A stretch of DNA of 64,000 nucleotides from Dryomyza anilis (GCA_951804985.1 OX638130.1:37596894-37660893); one strand, 5' to 3'; numbered from the stretch's first letter, positions 9,663-22,786 are shown. Numbers and translations are program-made. The notes: generated by a model not told the origin, from the sequence alone.

Positions 9663-12600
9663 ACATATAAATATATAAATATGTAAATATGTAAATATAT
9701 AAATATATAAATATATAAATATATAAATATATAAATATATAAATATATAAATATATAAATATATAAATATATAAATATATAAATATATAAATATATAAAT
9801 ATATAAATATATAAATATATAAATATATAAATATATAAATATATAAATATATAAATATATAAATATATAAATATATAAATATATAAATATATAAATATAT
9901 AAATATATAAATATATAAATATATAAATATATAAATATATAAATATATAAATATATAAATATATAAATATATAAATATATAAATATATAAATATATAAAT
10001 ATATAAATATATAAATATATAAATATATAAATATATAAATATATAAATATATAAATATATAAATATATAAATATATAAATATATAAATATATAAATATAT
10101 AAATATATAAATATATAAATATATAAATATATAAATATATAAATATATAAATATATAAATATATAAATATATAAATATATAAATATATAAATATATAAAT
10201 ATATAAATATATAAATATATAAATATATAAATATATAAATATATAAATATATAAATATATAAATATATAAATATATAAATATATAAATATATAAATATAT
10301 AAATATATAAATATATAAATATATAAATATATAAATATATAAATATATAAATATATAAATATATAAATATATAAATATATAAATATATAAATATATAAAT
10401 ATATAAATATATAAATATATAAATATATAAATATATAAATATATAAATATATAAATATATAAATATATAAATATATAAATATATAAATATATAAATATAT
10501 AAATATATAAATATATAAATATATAAATATATAAATATATAAATATATAAATATATAAATATATAAATATATAAATATATAAATATATAAATATATAAAT
10601 ATATAAATATATAAATATATAAATATATAAATATATAAATATATAAATATATAAATATATAAATATATAAATATATAAATATATAAATATATAAATATAT
10701 AAATATATAAATATATAAATATATAAATATATAAATATATAAATATATAAATATATAAATATATAAATATATAAATATATAAATATATAAATATATAAAT
10801 ATATAAATATATAAATATATAAATATATAAATATATAAATATATAAATATATAAATATATAAATATATAAATATATAAATATATAAATATATAAATATAT
10901 AAATATATAAATATATAAATATATAAATATATAAATATATAAATATATAAATATATAAATATATAAATATATAAATATATAAATATATAAATATATAAAT
11001 ATATAAATATATAAATATATAAATATATAAATATATAAATATATAAATATATAAATATATAAATATATAAATATATAAATATATAAATATATAAATATAT
11101 AAATATATAAATATATAAATATATAAATATATAAATATATAAATATATAAATATATAAATATATAAATATATAAATATATAAATATATAAATATATAAAT
11201 ATATAAATATATAAATATATAAATATATAAATATATAAATATATAAATATATAAATATATAAATATATAAATATATAAATATATAAATATATAAATATAT
11301 AAATATATAAATATATAAATATATAAATATATAAATATATAAATATATAAATATATAAATATATAAATATATAAATATATAAATATATAAATATATAAAT
11401 ATATAAATATATAAATATATAAATATATAAATATATAAATATATAAATATATAAATATATAAATATATAAATATATAAATATATAAATATATAAATATAT
11501 AAATATATAAATATATAAATATATAAATATATAAATATATAAATATATAAATATATAAATATATAAATATATAAATATATAAATATATAAATATATAAAT
11601 ATATAAATATATAAATATATAAATATATAAATATATAAATATATAAATATATAAATATATAAATATATAAATATATAAATATATAAATATATAAATATAT
11701 AAATATATAAATATATAAATATATAAATATATAAATATATAAATATATAAATATATAAATATATAAATATATAAATATATAAATATATAAATATATAAAT
11801 ATATAAATATATAAATATATAAATATATAAATATATAAATATATAAATATATAAATATATAAATATATAAATATATAAATATATAAATATATAAATATAT
11901 AAATATATAAATATATAAATATATAAATATATAAATATATAAATATATAAATATATAAATATATAAATATATAAATATATAAATATATAAATATATAAAT
12001 ATATAAATATATAAATATATAAATATATAAATATATAAATATATAAATATATAAATATATAAATATATAAATATATAAATATATAAATATATAAATATAT
12101 AAATATATAAATATATAAATATATAAATATATAAATATATAAATATATAAATATATAAATATATAAATATATAAATATATAAATATATAAATATATAAAT
12201 ATATAAATATATAAATATATAAATATATAAATATATAAATATATAAATATATAAATATATAAATATATAAATATATAAATATATAAATATATAAATATAT
12301 AAATATATAAATATATAAATATATAAATATATAAATATATAAATATATAAATATATAAATATATAAATATATAAATATATAAATATATAAATATATAAAT
12401 ATATAAATATATAAATATATAAATATATAAATATATAAATATATAAATATATAAATATATAAATATATAAATATATAAATATATAAATATATAAATATAT
12501 AAATATATAAATATATAAATATATAAATATATAAATATATAAATATATAAATATATAAATATATAAATATATAAATATATAAATATATAAATATATAAAT

Positions 12601-14338
12601 ATATAAATATATAAATATATAAATATATAAATATATAAATATATAAATATATAAATATATAAATATATAAATATATAAATATATAAATATATAAATATAT
12701 AAATATATAAATATATAAATATATAAATATATAAATATATAAATATATAAATATATAAATATATAAATATATAAATATATAAATATATAAATATATAAAT
12801 ATATAAATATATAAATATATAAATATATAAATATATAAATATATAAATATATAAATATATAAATATATAAATATATAAATATATAAATATATAAATATAT
12901 AAATATATAAATATATAAATATATAAATATATAAATATATAAATATATAAATATATAAATATATAAATATATAAATATATAAATATATAAATATATAAAT
13001 ATATAAATATATAAATATATAAATATATAAATATATAAATATATAAATATATAAATATATAAATATATAAATATATAAATATATAAATATATAAATATAT
13101 AAATATATAAATATATAAATATATAAATATATAAATATATAAATATATAAATATATAAATATATAAATATATAAATATATAAATATATAAATATATAAAT
13201 ATATAAATATATAAATATATAAATATATAAATATATAAATATATAAATATATAAATATATAAATATATAAATATATAAATATATAAATATATAAATATAT
13301 AAATATATAAATATATAAATATATAAATATATAAATATATAAATATATAAATATATAAATATATAAATATATAAATATATAAATATATAAATATATAAAT
13401 ATATAAATATATAAATATATAAATATATAAATATATAAATATATAAATATATAAATATATAAATATATAAATATATAAATATATAAATATATAAATATAT
13501 AAATATATAAATATATAAATATATAAATATATAAATATATAAATATATAAATATATAAATATATAAATATATAAATATATAAATATATAAATATATAAAT
13601 ATATAAATATATAAATATATAAATATATAAATATATAAATATATAAATATATAAATATATAAATATATAAATATATAAATATATAAATATATAAATATAT
13701 AAATATATAAATATATAAATATATAAATATATAAATATATAAATATATAAATATATAAATATATAAATATATAAATATATAAATATATAAATATATAAAT
13801 ATATAAATATATAAATATATAAATATATAAATATATAAATATATAAATATATAAATATATAAATATATAAATATATAAATATATAAATATATAAATATAT
13901 AAATATATAAATATATAAATATATAAATATATAAATATATAAATATATAAATATATAAATATATAAATATATAAATATATAAATATATAAATATATAAAT
14001 ATATAAATATATAAATATATAAATATATAAATATATAAATATATATAAATATATAAATATATAAATATATAAATATATAAATATATAAATATATAAATAT
14101 ATATATATATAAATATATAAATATATAAATATATAAATATATAAATATATAAATATATAAATATATAAATATATAAATATATAAATATATATAAATATAT
14201 AAATATATAAATATATAAATATATAAATATATAAATATATAAATATATATAAATATATAAATATATAAATATATAAATATATAAATATATAAATATATAA
14301 ATATATAAAAATATATAAATATATAAATATATAAATAT
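9663..14338. repeat. (TATAAATA)n octamer tandem array
   Basis: About 4.7 kb consist of an 8-bp unit. From about 9697 to 14,040 every line repeats without a visible error, roughly 540 perfect copies. The left edge has two diverged units with 'atgtaaat'. The right end (14,041-14,338) has extra AT dinucleotides and one 'ataaaaat' unit. There are no G or C bases inside. The unit equals a consensus TATA box. Function unknown; slippage or unequal exchange is the likely origin. Confidence 0.95.
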
Positions 14339-14850
14339 TAAATTAAAATATATAATATTTTAACACAAATGAATAAAAAAAAGTGGGTTTAAAAATGATT
14401 TAGATTAACCAATTGAAGTATATAATTTAAGCACCTACCTTTCATTATTGATTCTTTGCGTCTGATGGTTATGATAATCACCAGAATGACCGAGGTAACA
14501 GGAGTCTAGAGGAAGAACCTAAAATAAATAGAAAAGATATAGCTGGATAATATTTTTAATGCAACCATATATATAGAAATATTTAATGAATAAAATATTA
14601 AGAAATGTTTAATGAATAAATAAATTAGGTATTTAATAACTAAATTAATGCTAACTTTCATATTTCTCGAAAATAAAAATCTATTCTCTGCGATTCCAAT
14701 TCAGGTTCTAAATTATTTTTTATTTCGGTTTAGTTCCAGTTCCGGTTCCCAGTAATGGTTCCAGTTCCGATCCACAAACAAGCCAAAAAACGTAATAAAA
14801 ATATAAATATATTTTATTTTTACGTAAAAACATAATGAAAATTTTACACA
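14339..14850. other. AT-rich spacer with short 'ggttcc' repeats
   Basis: No coding frame is visible. Around 14,700-14,770 there are short repeats of the type 'gttccagttccggttcc'. The rest is AT-rich unique-looking sequence. Confidence 0.5.
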
Positions 14851-15116
14851 TATCTATCTATGAATATAAAAATTAATTTCCATGCATTAGTCTCGCAAAT
14901 ATATGAGAACGGATCGACTGATTTGGATGATTTTTTTTTGTTCGTCTCAATACTGGGAATTCGGAAAACTCCCAAGGAAAAATAAAAATTTGCGTTTTGC
15001 ATGAGAATGCATATTAAATGCACCCACCAATGGGAATTGTATTTTGATAATGAAGATTCGTTTATACAGCCACTACAGATAGATTGGACAAACTGGAGTG
15101 GCACGTCCCATCGACT
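14851..15116 (+). mobile_element. Helitron-like 5' terminal fragment (tentative)
   Basis: The start 'tctatctatgaatataaaa' followed by 'gatcgactgatttggatgat' and a T run resembles the 5' ends of many insect Helitrons, which begin TC with TATATAAAAA and then a conserved 'ggaccgatttggatga' type segment. I see no 3' hairpin plus CTRR end before the gypsy LTR at 15,134, so it is at best a truncated copy. Confidence 0.3.
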
Positions 15117-15133
15117 CTGGAATGCATTACCAC

Positions 15134-15656
15134 TGTTGTAAATAATGTCGGTTGCCTTGGCGTGTTGCCAAATGTCGCAACATTCCTTTTATACTTACCC
15201 ATGATGTCCTACCCAAATGTCCAACGTTGTAGTTCTGTTTCTGTTAATCAAAATAATTTAAACAAGTCTTTTCTTCTAAGACATACTTTTATTTAAACTA
15301 AAGTTCTATTTTAATATTAACATTATTAAGTAACACGTCTTCAACGTCTAACTTTTAACTCTAACTCACAACTAACAACTGACTTAAAATCTAACTTGAA
15401 CTATTATATGGAGGTATGTTCCAAATCTAACATGTTCCGGCAGAGTGCCGTGTGCAAATTTCACTCTAGCCAATCACGCCACCGCTGGTTTGACACAACT
15501 TCGCCAATACTGAACTTTGATACGTAAGCCCTACATCACACCTTACACCAACTTCACGATAACTGCATAAGGTAGTCATCGCGAAAGTAGGTCACGATAC
15601 GTTTATAATATCAACGTATAGTGACTTACCAAAAGACACTATGTTGACTTACAACA
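15134..15656 (-). repeat. Left (3') LTR of gypsy C
   Basis: This 523-bp repeat begins TGTTGTAAATAATGTC and ends ...GACTTACAACA. It matches the right LTR at 30,678 onward over the part preserved there. It lacks the insertion present in the right LTR and so supplies the empty site 'ccaacgttgtag'. Confidence 0.8.
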
Positions 15657-15705
15657 TACCTCCACGCTTATTTAAAAAAAAAATATTATTAAAATGAATA
15701 ATAGT
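15657..15705 (-). promoter_or_regulatory. Polypurine tract and hairpin, gypsy C
   Basis: The minus strand reads AAGCGTGGAGGTA directly before the LTR, a typical plus-strand primer tract. Just upstream TATTATT (15,684-15,690) and AATAATA (15,697-15,703) can pair. The same hairpin recurs near the tract of gypsy D. Confidence 0.5.
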
Positions 15706-16417
15706 TTTTTCTTTTACATCATTAATATCATCATATAAAGCATTACATACTACGCAAAAATTTACAAATAAATAAACTTAATAATTGTTTTTACATGTTC
15801 ACCAATATTATTTAAATGAGCATCGACATACTAAATTATTTGATAGTGAAGGTTACAAGGTTACTAAACAACAGTTGCAATGCACATATCGTTGCAGTTG
15901 ACAAAACAGTAGTTGATCAGGTTACAGCTTTGCACTTGTTGCCTTTTGTGTTGTTCTGTTGCTATTTTTAATTATACATATCAATCAGACATTATACTTA
16001 ATTTTTAGCAACGAATTGTTTACTTTAACTTGAAAATATTTTGCAATATTTTAATTTAAATATTTAAATTTATTATTGTTGACTATTCTTTTGCTTAGTA
16101 ATTTACTATTTTACTTTATTTTAAATATTATATCTTTGAGTTTTCTTATTTTTCTTATTCTTATTTATATTGTTAAAATTTTGTAATGTTTGTTAACTTT
16201 TTAACTTTTACTATATTCTACTTCAATTTTCCTTATTTTACTTTAATTTTCGTCCAGTTTATTTTCACTTACATTTTTAATTTTCGTCTAGTTTACTTTT
16301 ATTAAATCTAATTTATTGTTATTTTAATTTTTCTTCGTTTTACTTTAATTTTACTATATTTCAACTTCAATCTACATTAACTTTAATTTTTACATAGTTA
16401 TAATAGCCGCGTTATAG
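15706..16417. other. AT-rich gypsy C 3' region, no frame
   Basis: No open frame is visible. At 16,200-16,400 a pyrimidine-rich pattern ('actttaattttcgtccagttta') repeats loosely. Confidence 0.4.
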
Positions 16418-16731
16418 TAGGCGCGGTAGCTCAGTGGTTAGTGCGTTGGACTGCGAGCCGAAAGGTCCCCGGTTCAAGCCTGGACTGGGGCTAACAACAT
16501 CTTTTCATAGAAACATTTTTCTATACCGCGCTACCTCTCGGCAGTAAATGGCAAACCTACGAGAGTAAAAACATTACCTATGAAAAGCTTTCACCCGCCG
16601 TTCGGATTCGGCAATAAACTGTAGGTCCCACCACTTTGAGTACAAATATAACACGCACAGATCAAAATGGTGAGAGAGCTCGGCCTAAGTTCTTATAGAA
16701 CTGTAGTGCCAAACTATTATTATTATAATAT
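16418..16731 (+). mobile_element. tRNA-derived SINE
   Basis: The head has a pol III A box TAGCTCAGTGG at 16,427-16,437 and a B box GGTTCAAGCC at 16,471-16,480, with normal spacing. A body of about 240 bp follows with 'ccgttcggattcggcaa' and 'aactgtaggtcccaccac', phrases that recur in fly SINE tails, and an (ATT)n tail near 16,714-16,731. Pol III would transcribe it; a LINE would supply reverse transcriptase. It lies in the 3' region of gypsy C. I could not define a clean target duplication. Confidence 0.7.
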
Positions 16732-18428
16732 TTTAATAACATTAACATGACATAAACTTCTGCGATCGCTGGTTCTGTTACTCGTGTATATTATGTTTGC
16801 TGCATTTCAACTCTCGATTTCTTCTCCCCTTCCCTGAATAGAATGGACAATAGCTGAGGTCCTTCCTCTTGATGTTAACTGCTTGAAAAATTTTCGTCGT
16901 CGATGTTAATTAATTTCGTTTTTTTCTTCGATGTTGCTTAGTATTTCTGCCAAGTATATCGTTATTTGTTGAGAGTGGATAATAAAATGGATAATAAAAT
17001 GGAAAATTTTGTAATCGTATATTTCTGGATCTTATCATAACTTATCTTCCTCTAGCGAGTTCTTCTATCGATCACGAATTACCATCTTTTAATTATACAT
17101 AGAGGTTGTCGTTTTCATTTAACCTTGTTGTTTTCGTCCAGGTTCGCATTCACAGCTAATTAAGTGTATATGGAATAGCTCCCTCAACTCAATATTAGCG
17201 TGTTATTTGTTATTCCACATGTATAGTGCAGCTCCTTTTTTCTCTTAATAAATCATCTGATTGACGTCCAATTGTTTTAGTCCGCCCCATAACTGTCAGA
17301 AGTTGTTTTATACGTCATTACATAACATTACCATTTCAGACGTGCATTAATTGTACTTCTTTACTTTGTAATTCTTCGTTTAGCTGTGTCCCTTCGTGTA
17401 TTTGTTACTTCTTCGTCTCTTCGTGTACATCTTGTCCATTGCCAGAACCAGGATCATTAATTAAATACTCTTATTATTTTACATTATTAAATCTTTAAAT
17501 TGTATATATAATTAATTTTTAACCTCCTCTTTAACTTATTTCTATTTATGTTTTCTTATATCAGAATAATGAATTACGTGTATATTTTACATATGTGTGT
17601 GTATTAAGATACTACTATTTTACTACATGTTTTATTGTACTTCTAAAATCTTTTGTTTCTTACTATTATTATACACCAATTATTCTATATACAAATTCAT
17701 TAGCACAGGAATCAATGCTAGTCATTTTCAATAAGTAATACTTAGCTATTCATTCGTGCACTAATTTCCGAATTTAATTTTATTCATATAATTCAATTTT
17801 TACTCCCTACTCCGCATTACTCGTGATATGCAATTATATTTAAACCAATTTTGGCTACTATGCACTTTCCCTTGACTTCTTTCTCTCCACACCGCCTATC
17901 CATTTATTATTATTTTTCATATTCATTTTCGACTTTTTTTTATTTATTTGTATTAACGTATCTCATTTCATTTGCATTGGTGCAGTGGTTCCTATCGTTT
18001 GGTTCAATGACATTAAGGTACTGACCTATCTCAATTGTAGTGACAATTTAAATTTTATTTTTCCTATTTTATAGTTCATCTAATATAATCATGTTTATTA
18101 CCTTATTTCATCATTAACTGTTACTAACCTTTGATATTTTCTTACTCATAATCTTTAAAATGCTTTTCTTCTTTATCTCCATATTAAACATTTTTTAGTA
18201 CATGATTTAATATTAGTCACCTTTGAAATGAATACATAGTTATTTTTCATGCACTAATTTATTTCATTAAAACCTATTCCTAAAAAAAAATAATCTTATT
18301 TACGCGTAATGTTTTCAACTTTATTTGCAATATTATGCTTTTAGCCTGATCTACATTATGTGTTATGATAATTATGAACTGTTTGTTTCGTTATATTTAC
18401 TTCAAAATTATATGCTTTTAATAAGTTG
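16732..18428 (-). other. Gypsy C region between integrase and 3' end, no intact gene
   Basis: Gypsy D has only about 0.5 kb here, gypsy C about 2.2 kb after the SINE is subtracted. An envelope gene would sit at this place in errantiviruses, but I see no signal peptide, furin-like site or long frame. A hydrophilic, weakly coding-like stretch with one stop lies near 17,345-17,465 on the minus strand. Confidence 0.35.
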
Positions 18429-19095
18429 TTATGAAATTATTTTCCCTTTTCCTTTGGTAAAAATTATTGTCGTTACAGGACTTACTATCGAAAGTACCTC
18501 GTACGGTCCTACCCAAATGGGTGAAAATTTATTCTTTCTATTCTGATTCTTTAACAAAATTTTATCGCCTACGCTAAATATTTTTGGGTGAAATATGCTA
18601 TCATAGATTTGTTTAGATTTCCCTTTTGCTTTTTCCTGATTCTCTCTCACAATTTCGTGTGTGCGTTGAATTTGGTATTTTAACTTGTTGTAATCATCGG
18701 TATTATATACGGGTGAGCATTTTCGCTTAAGATTTGTTGGCATATCGAAGTCGTATCCGTATAAAGTACGGAAAGGTGTTTGGACAGTGGACATATGCAA
18801 TGTGTTATTGTGCACATGCATTGCGGAATTTAATCATTGGTCCCAGTTCGACCCATCTTCTTTTGCAAAACTTCGTAAATATTCCACTAATGGTCGATGG
18901 CTTCTTTCCAAAGACCCATTAGCTTCCTAACAATCTACATGTATCGGAAAACAATTTTGAGACGAAATTTGAACCATTATCTGTTACTAATACCTTAGGT
19001 ATATTATGACGTGTAATGATTTCGTCGTAAAATGCTTTTGCTACTGTGTTTGCTTCTGCATCTGGTATGGCTACGCAGCACATATACTTTGAGAA
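18429..19095 (-). pseudogene. pol: Gypsy C integrase core end and C-terminus
   Basis: The upstream part (18,822-19,095) keeps sequence matching D's FSKYMCC, KAFYDEIITRHNIPKV block but with stops. The 130-codon open part holds TPFRTLYGYDF and the GPY/F-type C-terminal module, VGDKILLKN followed by VGPYEVL. Integrase inserts the element cDNA. The zinc-binding domain and first catalytic Asp are missing: they were lost where the LOA-type LINE is inserted. Confidence 0.7.
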
Positions 19096-19096
19096 A

Positions 19097-19858
19097 TCAT
19101 CTTAATGTGATGACATGGTTGTTCAAAGCCATAACAGCAGCCTGACTATCGCTGCAAACTGATAAAGCCCTGTTCTGCCATCTATTATCCGCAATGTAGT
19201 CCATAGCCATAAGTATAGCATAGACTTCGGCTTGAAATACCGAGGCATTGTCGCCTAAGGCGAAGTGAAGTCTGCGGTCATCCGGTTCCACAAACAGTCC
19301 AGCACCAGATCCCTGATCGGTTCTGGAGCCCTCTGTGAAAATGCGGTGCGACCCTCTACCTGGCTCACAGTCAGGCGTTAGCCAGTCTTGAATGTCAGGT
19401 TGGTAGACCTCAATATTTCGTCTTGGTAATATTTCTATTATCATTGCATCAGAGGGCATCTACAGTAGACAGGTGTCTAATGGAGTGTCAAGTGCAATGA
19501 CAGAGATATTCCAGGGAACATTAAACCAGAAACCACCTAGTTTTAGTCTCCAGCTGCCTTTCATGGCTTCGCCTCTGATGAAGATGTCAAGTGGTGGTAG
19601 GTTTAAGATTGCATTCAGTGCTGGACCAGGTGTAGTGGGAAAGGCACACGTAACACCCAGAAACACGGTTCTCTGAATCTTGGCAAGACTAGTTGTCACG
19701 CACTTTCGCGACAGCTTGTTCCACCAGACTACCGATGCATATGATATCATCGGTCTTATCATTGTCGTGTAAATCCATAAGGTTTTGCTCGGAGATAGTC
19801 CCCATGTCTTCCCAAAAATTCCTCTGCATTGCCAGAAGGCATTTAATGCTCGTGAAAT
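19097..19858 (-). pseudogene. LOA LINE copy 1: RT thumb end and RNase H
   Basis: Two blocks in one frame are separated by a single stop at about 19,460, where copy 2 has a glutamate codon (G to T change). The RNase H block has EGSRTDQGSGAG (first Asp/Glu region), FQAEVYAILMAMD (catalytic Glu) and SVCSDSQAAVMAL (catalytic Asp). The last RNase H motif is cut off at the junction with gypsy integrase. Confidence 0.75.
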
Positions 19859-19994
19859 TTTTTTTTTTTTTTTTTTTTTTAATAATAATCGAGTTTTAGC
19901 TAATACAGCTAGCTTGCACTTTCACAGCATAATGCTGGAAAATATTTACCCACTAAATTAGTTGGGCTCGTGAACAACACATGCATTTGTTACA

Positions 19995-21359
19995 TTATAG
20001 TTTAAATCTACATTTGAGTTGATTTTTTGACAGATTTATATTATACTGTGGACAACTATTAACTAAATTACACATTCTATTGAAGGGTGAAGCAGCTACA
20101 TAATTAGTTCTACTATAAGGTACATAAAAAAGAACATCACGATGTCTGCTACTTCTACGATTATGGTTAAAACTAATATAGTTAAGAAGCTCGGGTGAAT
20201 CAAGTCTACCGGTTATTAATTGATGTATGTAAATGATATCGGCAATCGGTCTGCGCTCGTCAAGAGTCTTTAAATTTAGTAGTTTCAGACGATCTACGTA
20301 TGGAGGAAGATGTAAGTTATCCATCCAATTTAAACCCTTGAGAGCGAAACGTACGAAGTTTTTCTGTATCCTTTCGATTCGGTCATTATGTACCTTGTAG
20401 AAAGGAGACCATACTTGACTTGCATATTCTAATTGTGAACGAACCAGAGTGCAATATAGAGTCAAAGTTGTAAGGGGACTATTAAAATCTTTAGCCCATC
20501 GTTTGATAAAACCAAGTAATGATGAGGCTTTTTTACATATATTTTCAATATGTAAATTAAACGATAAATTTGTATCGACAAACACACCAAGATCTTTCAC
20601 CACGTGCACCCGATTTAAAATTTTCTCTTTTAGTGAATAGTTGTATTCTAGTGTATTTCTTTTGCGAGAAAATGTCATGGCTTGACACTTTTCTGGATTA
20701 AGGATCAAGTTATTCTTACAACACCACGTTTCAAATGATTTTAAGTCGGACTGAAGTATATGAACGTCCTTATCGTCATTTATTGATTTATATATTTTCA
20801 TATCATCGGCAAAAATTAATAAATGCGAGTACTTAATGTTGTATATCACATCATTAATAGCCAGTATAAATAACAGTGGACCAAGATGACTACCCTGCGG
20901 TACCCCAGATGTTGCAATAAATGGCGAAGATAAATTATTTCTGAATCGTATTTGATATGACCGATCAGATAAATAGGATCCTATCCACTTAACAAAGAAT
21001 TCGGGAAATCCCAGTACCTTTAGTTTGAATAAAATTAAGTTATGAGGAAGTTTATCGAAAGCTTTACTGAAATCTGTGTAAATGCAGTCGACTTGTTTTC
21101 CTGATTCTATTGAACTTATTGCAAATGAAGTGAAGTCTAATAGATTAGATACTGTGGATCTTCCGGTTACAAACCCGTGCTGACGTGTGGTAATTACATC
21201 TCTACAGTGGATTTTAACTTGATCATATACAATACGTTCAAATAATTTCGGTATTGATGACAATTTAGCGATTGGCCTATAGTTATTTACATAATTTTTA
21301 CACCCCTTTTTAAAAATTGGGGAATTACTTTTTCCAAAAAAATGGGGAATTACTTTCAT
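19995..21359 (-). CDS. LINE ORF2 reverse transcriptase part
   Basis: This 454-codon open frame contains the RT signature in order: NYRPIAKLSSIPKLFERIV (motif 2), DFSKAFDKLPH (motif A), SGVPQGSHLGPLLF (motif B) and the active site FADDMKIYKS (motif C, F-A-D-D). The C-terminus ends naturally before the poly(A) tail. RT copies LINE RNA at the nicked target in the nucleus. The upstream part of ORF2 is in another frame, so at least one indel separates them near 21,360-21,415. Confidence 0.85.
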   Translation of the reverse strand: MKVIPHFFGKSNSPIFKKGCKNYVNNYRPIAKLSSIPKLFERIVYDQVKIHCRDVITTRQHGFVTGRSTVSNLLDFTSFAISSIESGKQVDCIYTDFSKAFDKLPHNLILFKLKVLGFPEFFVKWIGSYLSDRSYQIRFRNNLSSPFIATSGVPQGSHLGPLLFILAINDVIYNIKYSHLLIFADDMKIYKSINDDKDVHILQSDLKSFETWCCKNNLILNPEKCQAMTFSRKRNTLEYNYSLKEKILNRVHVVKDLGVFVDTNLSFNLHIENICKKASSLLGFIKRWAKDFNSPLTTLTLYCTLVRSQLEYASQVWSPFYKVHNDRIERIQKNFVRFALKGLNWMDNLHLPPYVDRLKLLNLKTLDERRPIADIIYIHQLITGRLDSPELLNYISFNHNRRSSRHRDVLFYVPYSRTNYVAASPFNRMCNLVNSCPQYNINLSKNQLKCRFKL

Positions 21360-21414
21360 TTATTGATTTATTAAATATGGAACAAAGTGGTTTACATAAC
21401 GAAGTACCACATTT

Positions 21415-22281
21415 CTATATAACTGTTGCCGGGATACCGTCTGGTCCAGAACTAAAATCATCATCAATCGTCGAAATATATTGCAAAATCTGCTCCGGAG
21501 AAAATGATATAGAGACTAATGAAGTTTTAGGAGCAGAACGCATGTAATCAAAATAAATAACATCGGTTATAAAAGAATCATTAGAGAATGATTGTTTAAA
21601 CAGGCTTGCAAATAGGCCACATATGACATTAGGGTCGCTAGTGAATCCATCATTATTTTTAAGAGAAGCAGGAAAACCATCGCTCTTTTTTTTAGTATTG
21701 ATGAAACCCCAGAACTTTTTTGGATCTGATAAAATTTGTATCTTCATTTTGTCAATATACTCAGTGTAAAGAATTTTAGATATAGACTGGAATTCCAGAA
21801 ACAATTTGTTGTATGTTTCTAGGTCACTTGGGTCTTGACTGCTGACATATCTATTCCATGCTCTATTCCTAGAGTTACGTAGCATCTTCAATTCCTTAGT
21901 GTACCAGGGATACGATGAGATCTTAGTGAACTTAAGGCTATATGGTACAGATAGTGCTATGCAGGAAAAGAGTTCATGGTAAAAATAGTTTATGGCAACA
22001 TCAAGTTCATTATCATTAATATAGTCTGATATTAAATCAATTTTAGCAGACAACAATTCATTTAACAATGAAAAGTTGGCTTTTTTAAAATTAAATTCAT
22101 AAGCCTTGTCTGCAGATTTACTATTAATGATATTCGCTCTATCAGATTGATAAAATATTGTTAGAGGCGGATGATATGCATCAATGTCCATTAGAACATT
22201 CGTCGCATTTGTAACTACAACATTGTTACTATATAGTGTCAACAAAAATCTGTTCTTGTCGAGATTTAGAGTTAGACGCAC
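21415..22281 (-). CDS. LINE ORF2 linker region
   Basis: The 288 codons cover the segment between endonuclease and RT. They include PWYTKELKMLRNSRNRAWNR, the usual linker pattern, KFWGFINTKKKS, and SSGPDGIPATVI at the end, which is RT motif 1. The frame shifts before (near 22,270) and after (near 21,400). Confidence 0.8.
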   Translation of the reverse strand: MRLTLNLDKNRFLLTLYSNNVVVTNATNVLMDIDAYHPPLTIFYQSDRANIINSKSADKAYEFNFKKANFSLLNELLSAKIDLISDYINDNELDVAINYFYHELFSCIALSVPYSLKFTKISSYPWYTKELKMLRNSRNRAWNRYVSSQDPSDLETYNKLFLEFQSISKILYTEYIDKMKIQILSDPKKFWGFINTKKKSDGFPASLKNNDGFTSDPNVICGLFASLFKQSFSNDSFITDVIYFDYMRSAPKTSLVSISFSPEQILQYISTIDDDFSSGPDGIPATVI

Positions 22282-22786
22282 AGAAATATGTGTCGTCGTC
22301 AGAGTTATTCCATATTAAATCTGGTAAATTAAAATCACCTAAAAGTATGATATCATCAGAACTATTAAGCATTTCCAATACAAAATCTATGGACTTAGAT
22401 AAGGTCTCATAGACTTCTACGCTACTTTTCGGAGGAATGTAAGCGTTTAAGACATATACACATGATTTGTGAAGTACAATCCTAACACAAATAAGCTCTA
22501 ATGAAGCAGCAATTGGAATTTCTAATAAGGAACTTATTAAATTGTTCTTTATTGCTATTAATATTCCACCACCGACTGGAGGTTTTTCGATGTCAAATCT
22601 ATATTTTCTAAAAACATTGAATGAATTATCAAATAATTCAACATTTGAGAAGCTCTTATTTAGCCATGTTTCAGTTAACGCGATGATATCGTTTGCGAAA
22701 TTCTGAGTAGATAAAAAGAGATCCCGAGTCTTTGAACGCAATCCCCTTACGTTTTGGTAGTAAAGGGAGATACGCTTAAGTTTTTT
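22229..22786 (-). CDS. LINE ORF2 endonuclease
   Basis: The apurinic-type endonuclease begins SLYYQNVRGLRSKTRDLF near 22,780; an upstream lysine-rich stretch opens the frame. ALTETWL carries the metal-binding Glu and LLGDFNLPDLIW the GDFN motif. The C-terminal SDH motif expected after this is not present in an open frame, probably because of the shift at about 22,270. Confidence 0.8.
   Translation of the reverse strand, partial: KKLKRISLYYQNVRGLRSKTRDLFLSTQNFANDIIALTETWLNKSFSNVELFDNSFNVFRKYRFDIEKPPVGGGILIAIKNNLISSLLEIPIAASLELICVRIVLHKSCVYVLNAYIPPKSSVEVYETLSKSIDFVLEMLNSSDDIILLGDFNLPDLIWNNSDDDTYFCASNSKSRQEQIFVDTI

Noticed and set aside
9663..14338. CRISPR array or telomere
   Set aside because: There are no spacers, and the unit is AT-only and unlike insect telomere repeats; it is a simple tandem array.
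16418..16492. tRNA gene
   Set aside because: A and B boxes are good, but the acceptor ends do not pair and a SINE body and ATT tail follow, so it is a SINE head.
16732..18428. Envelope gene of an errantivirus
   Set aside because: No long frame, signal peptide or membrane anchor is visible; kept only as an open question.
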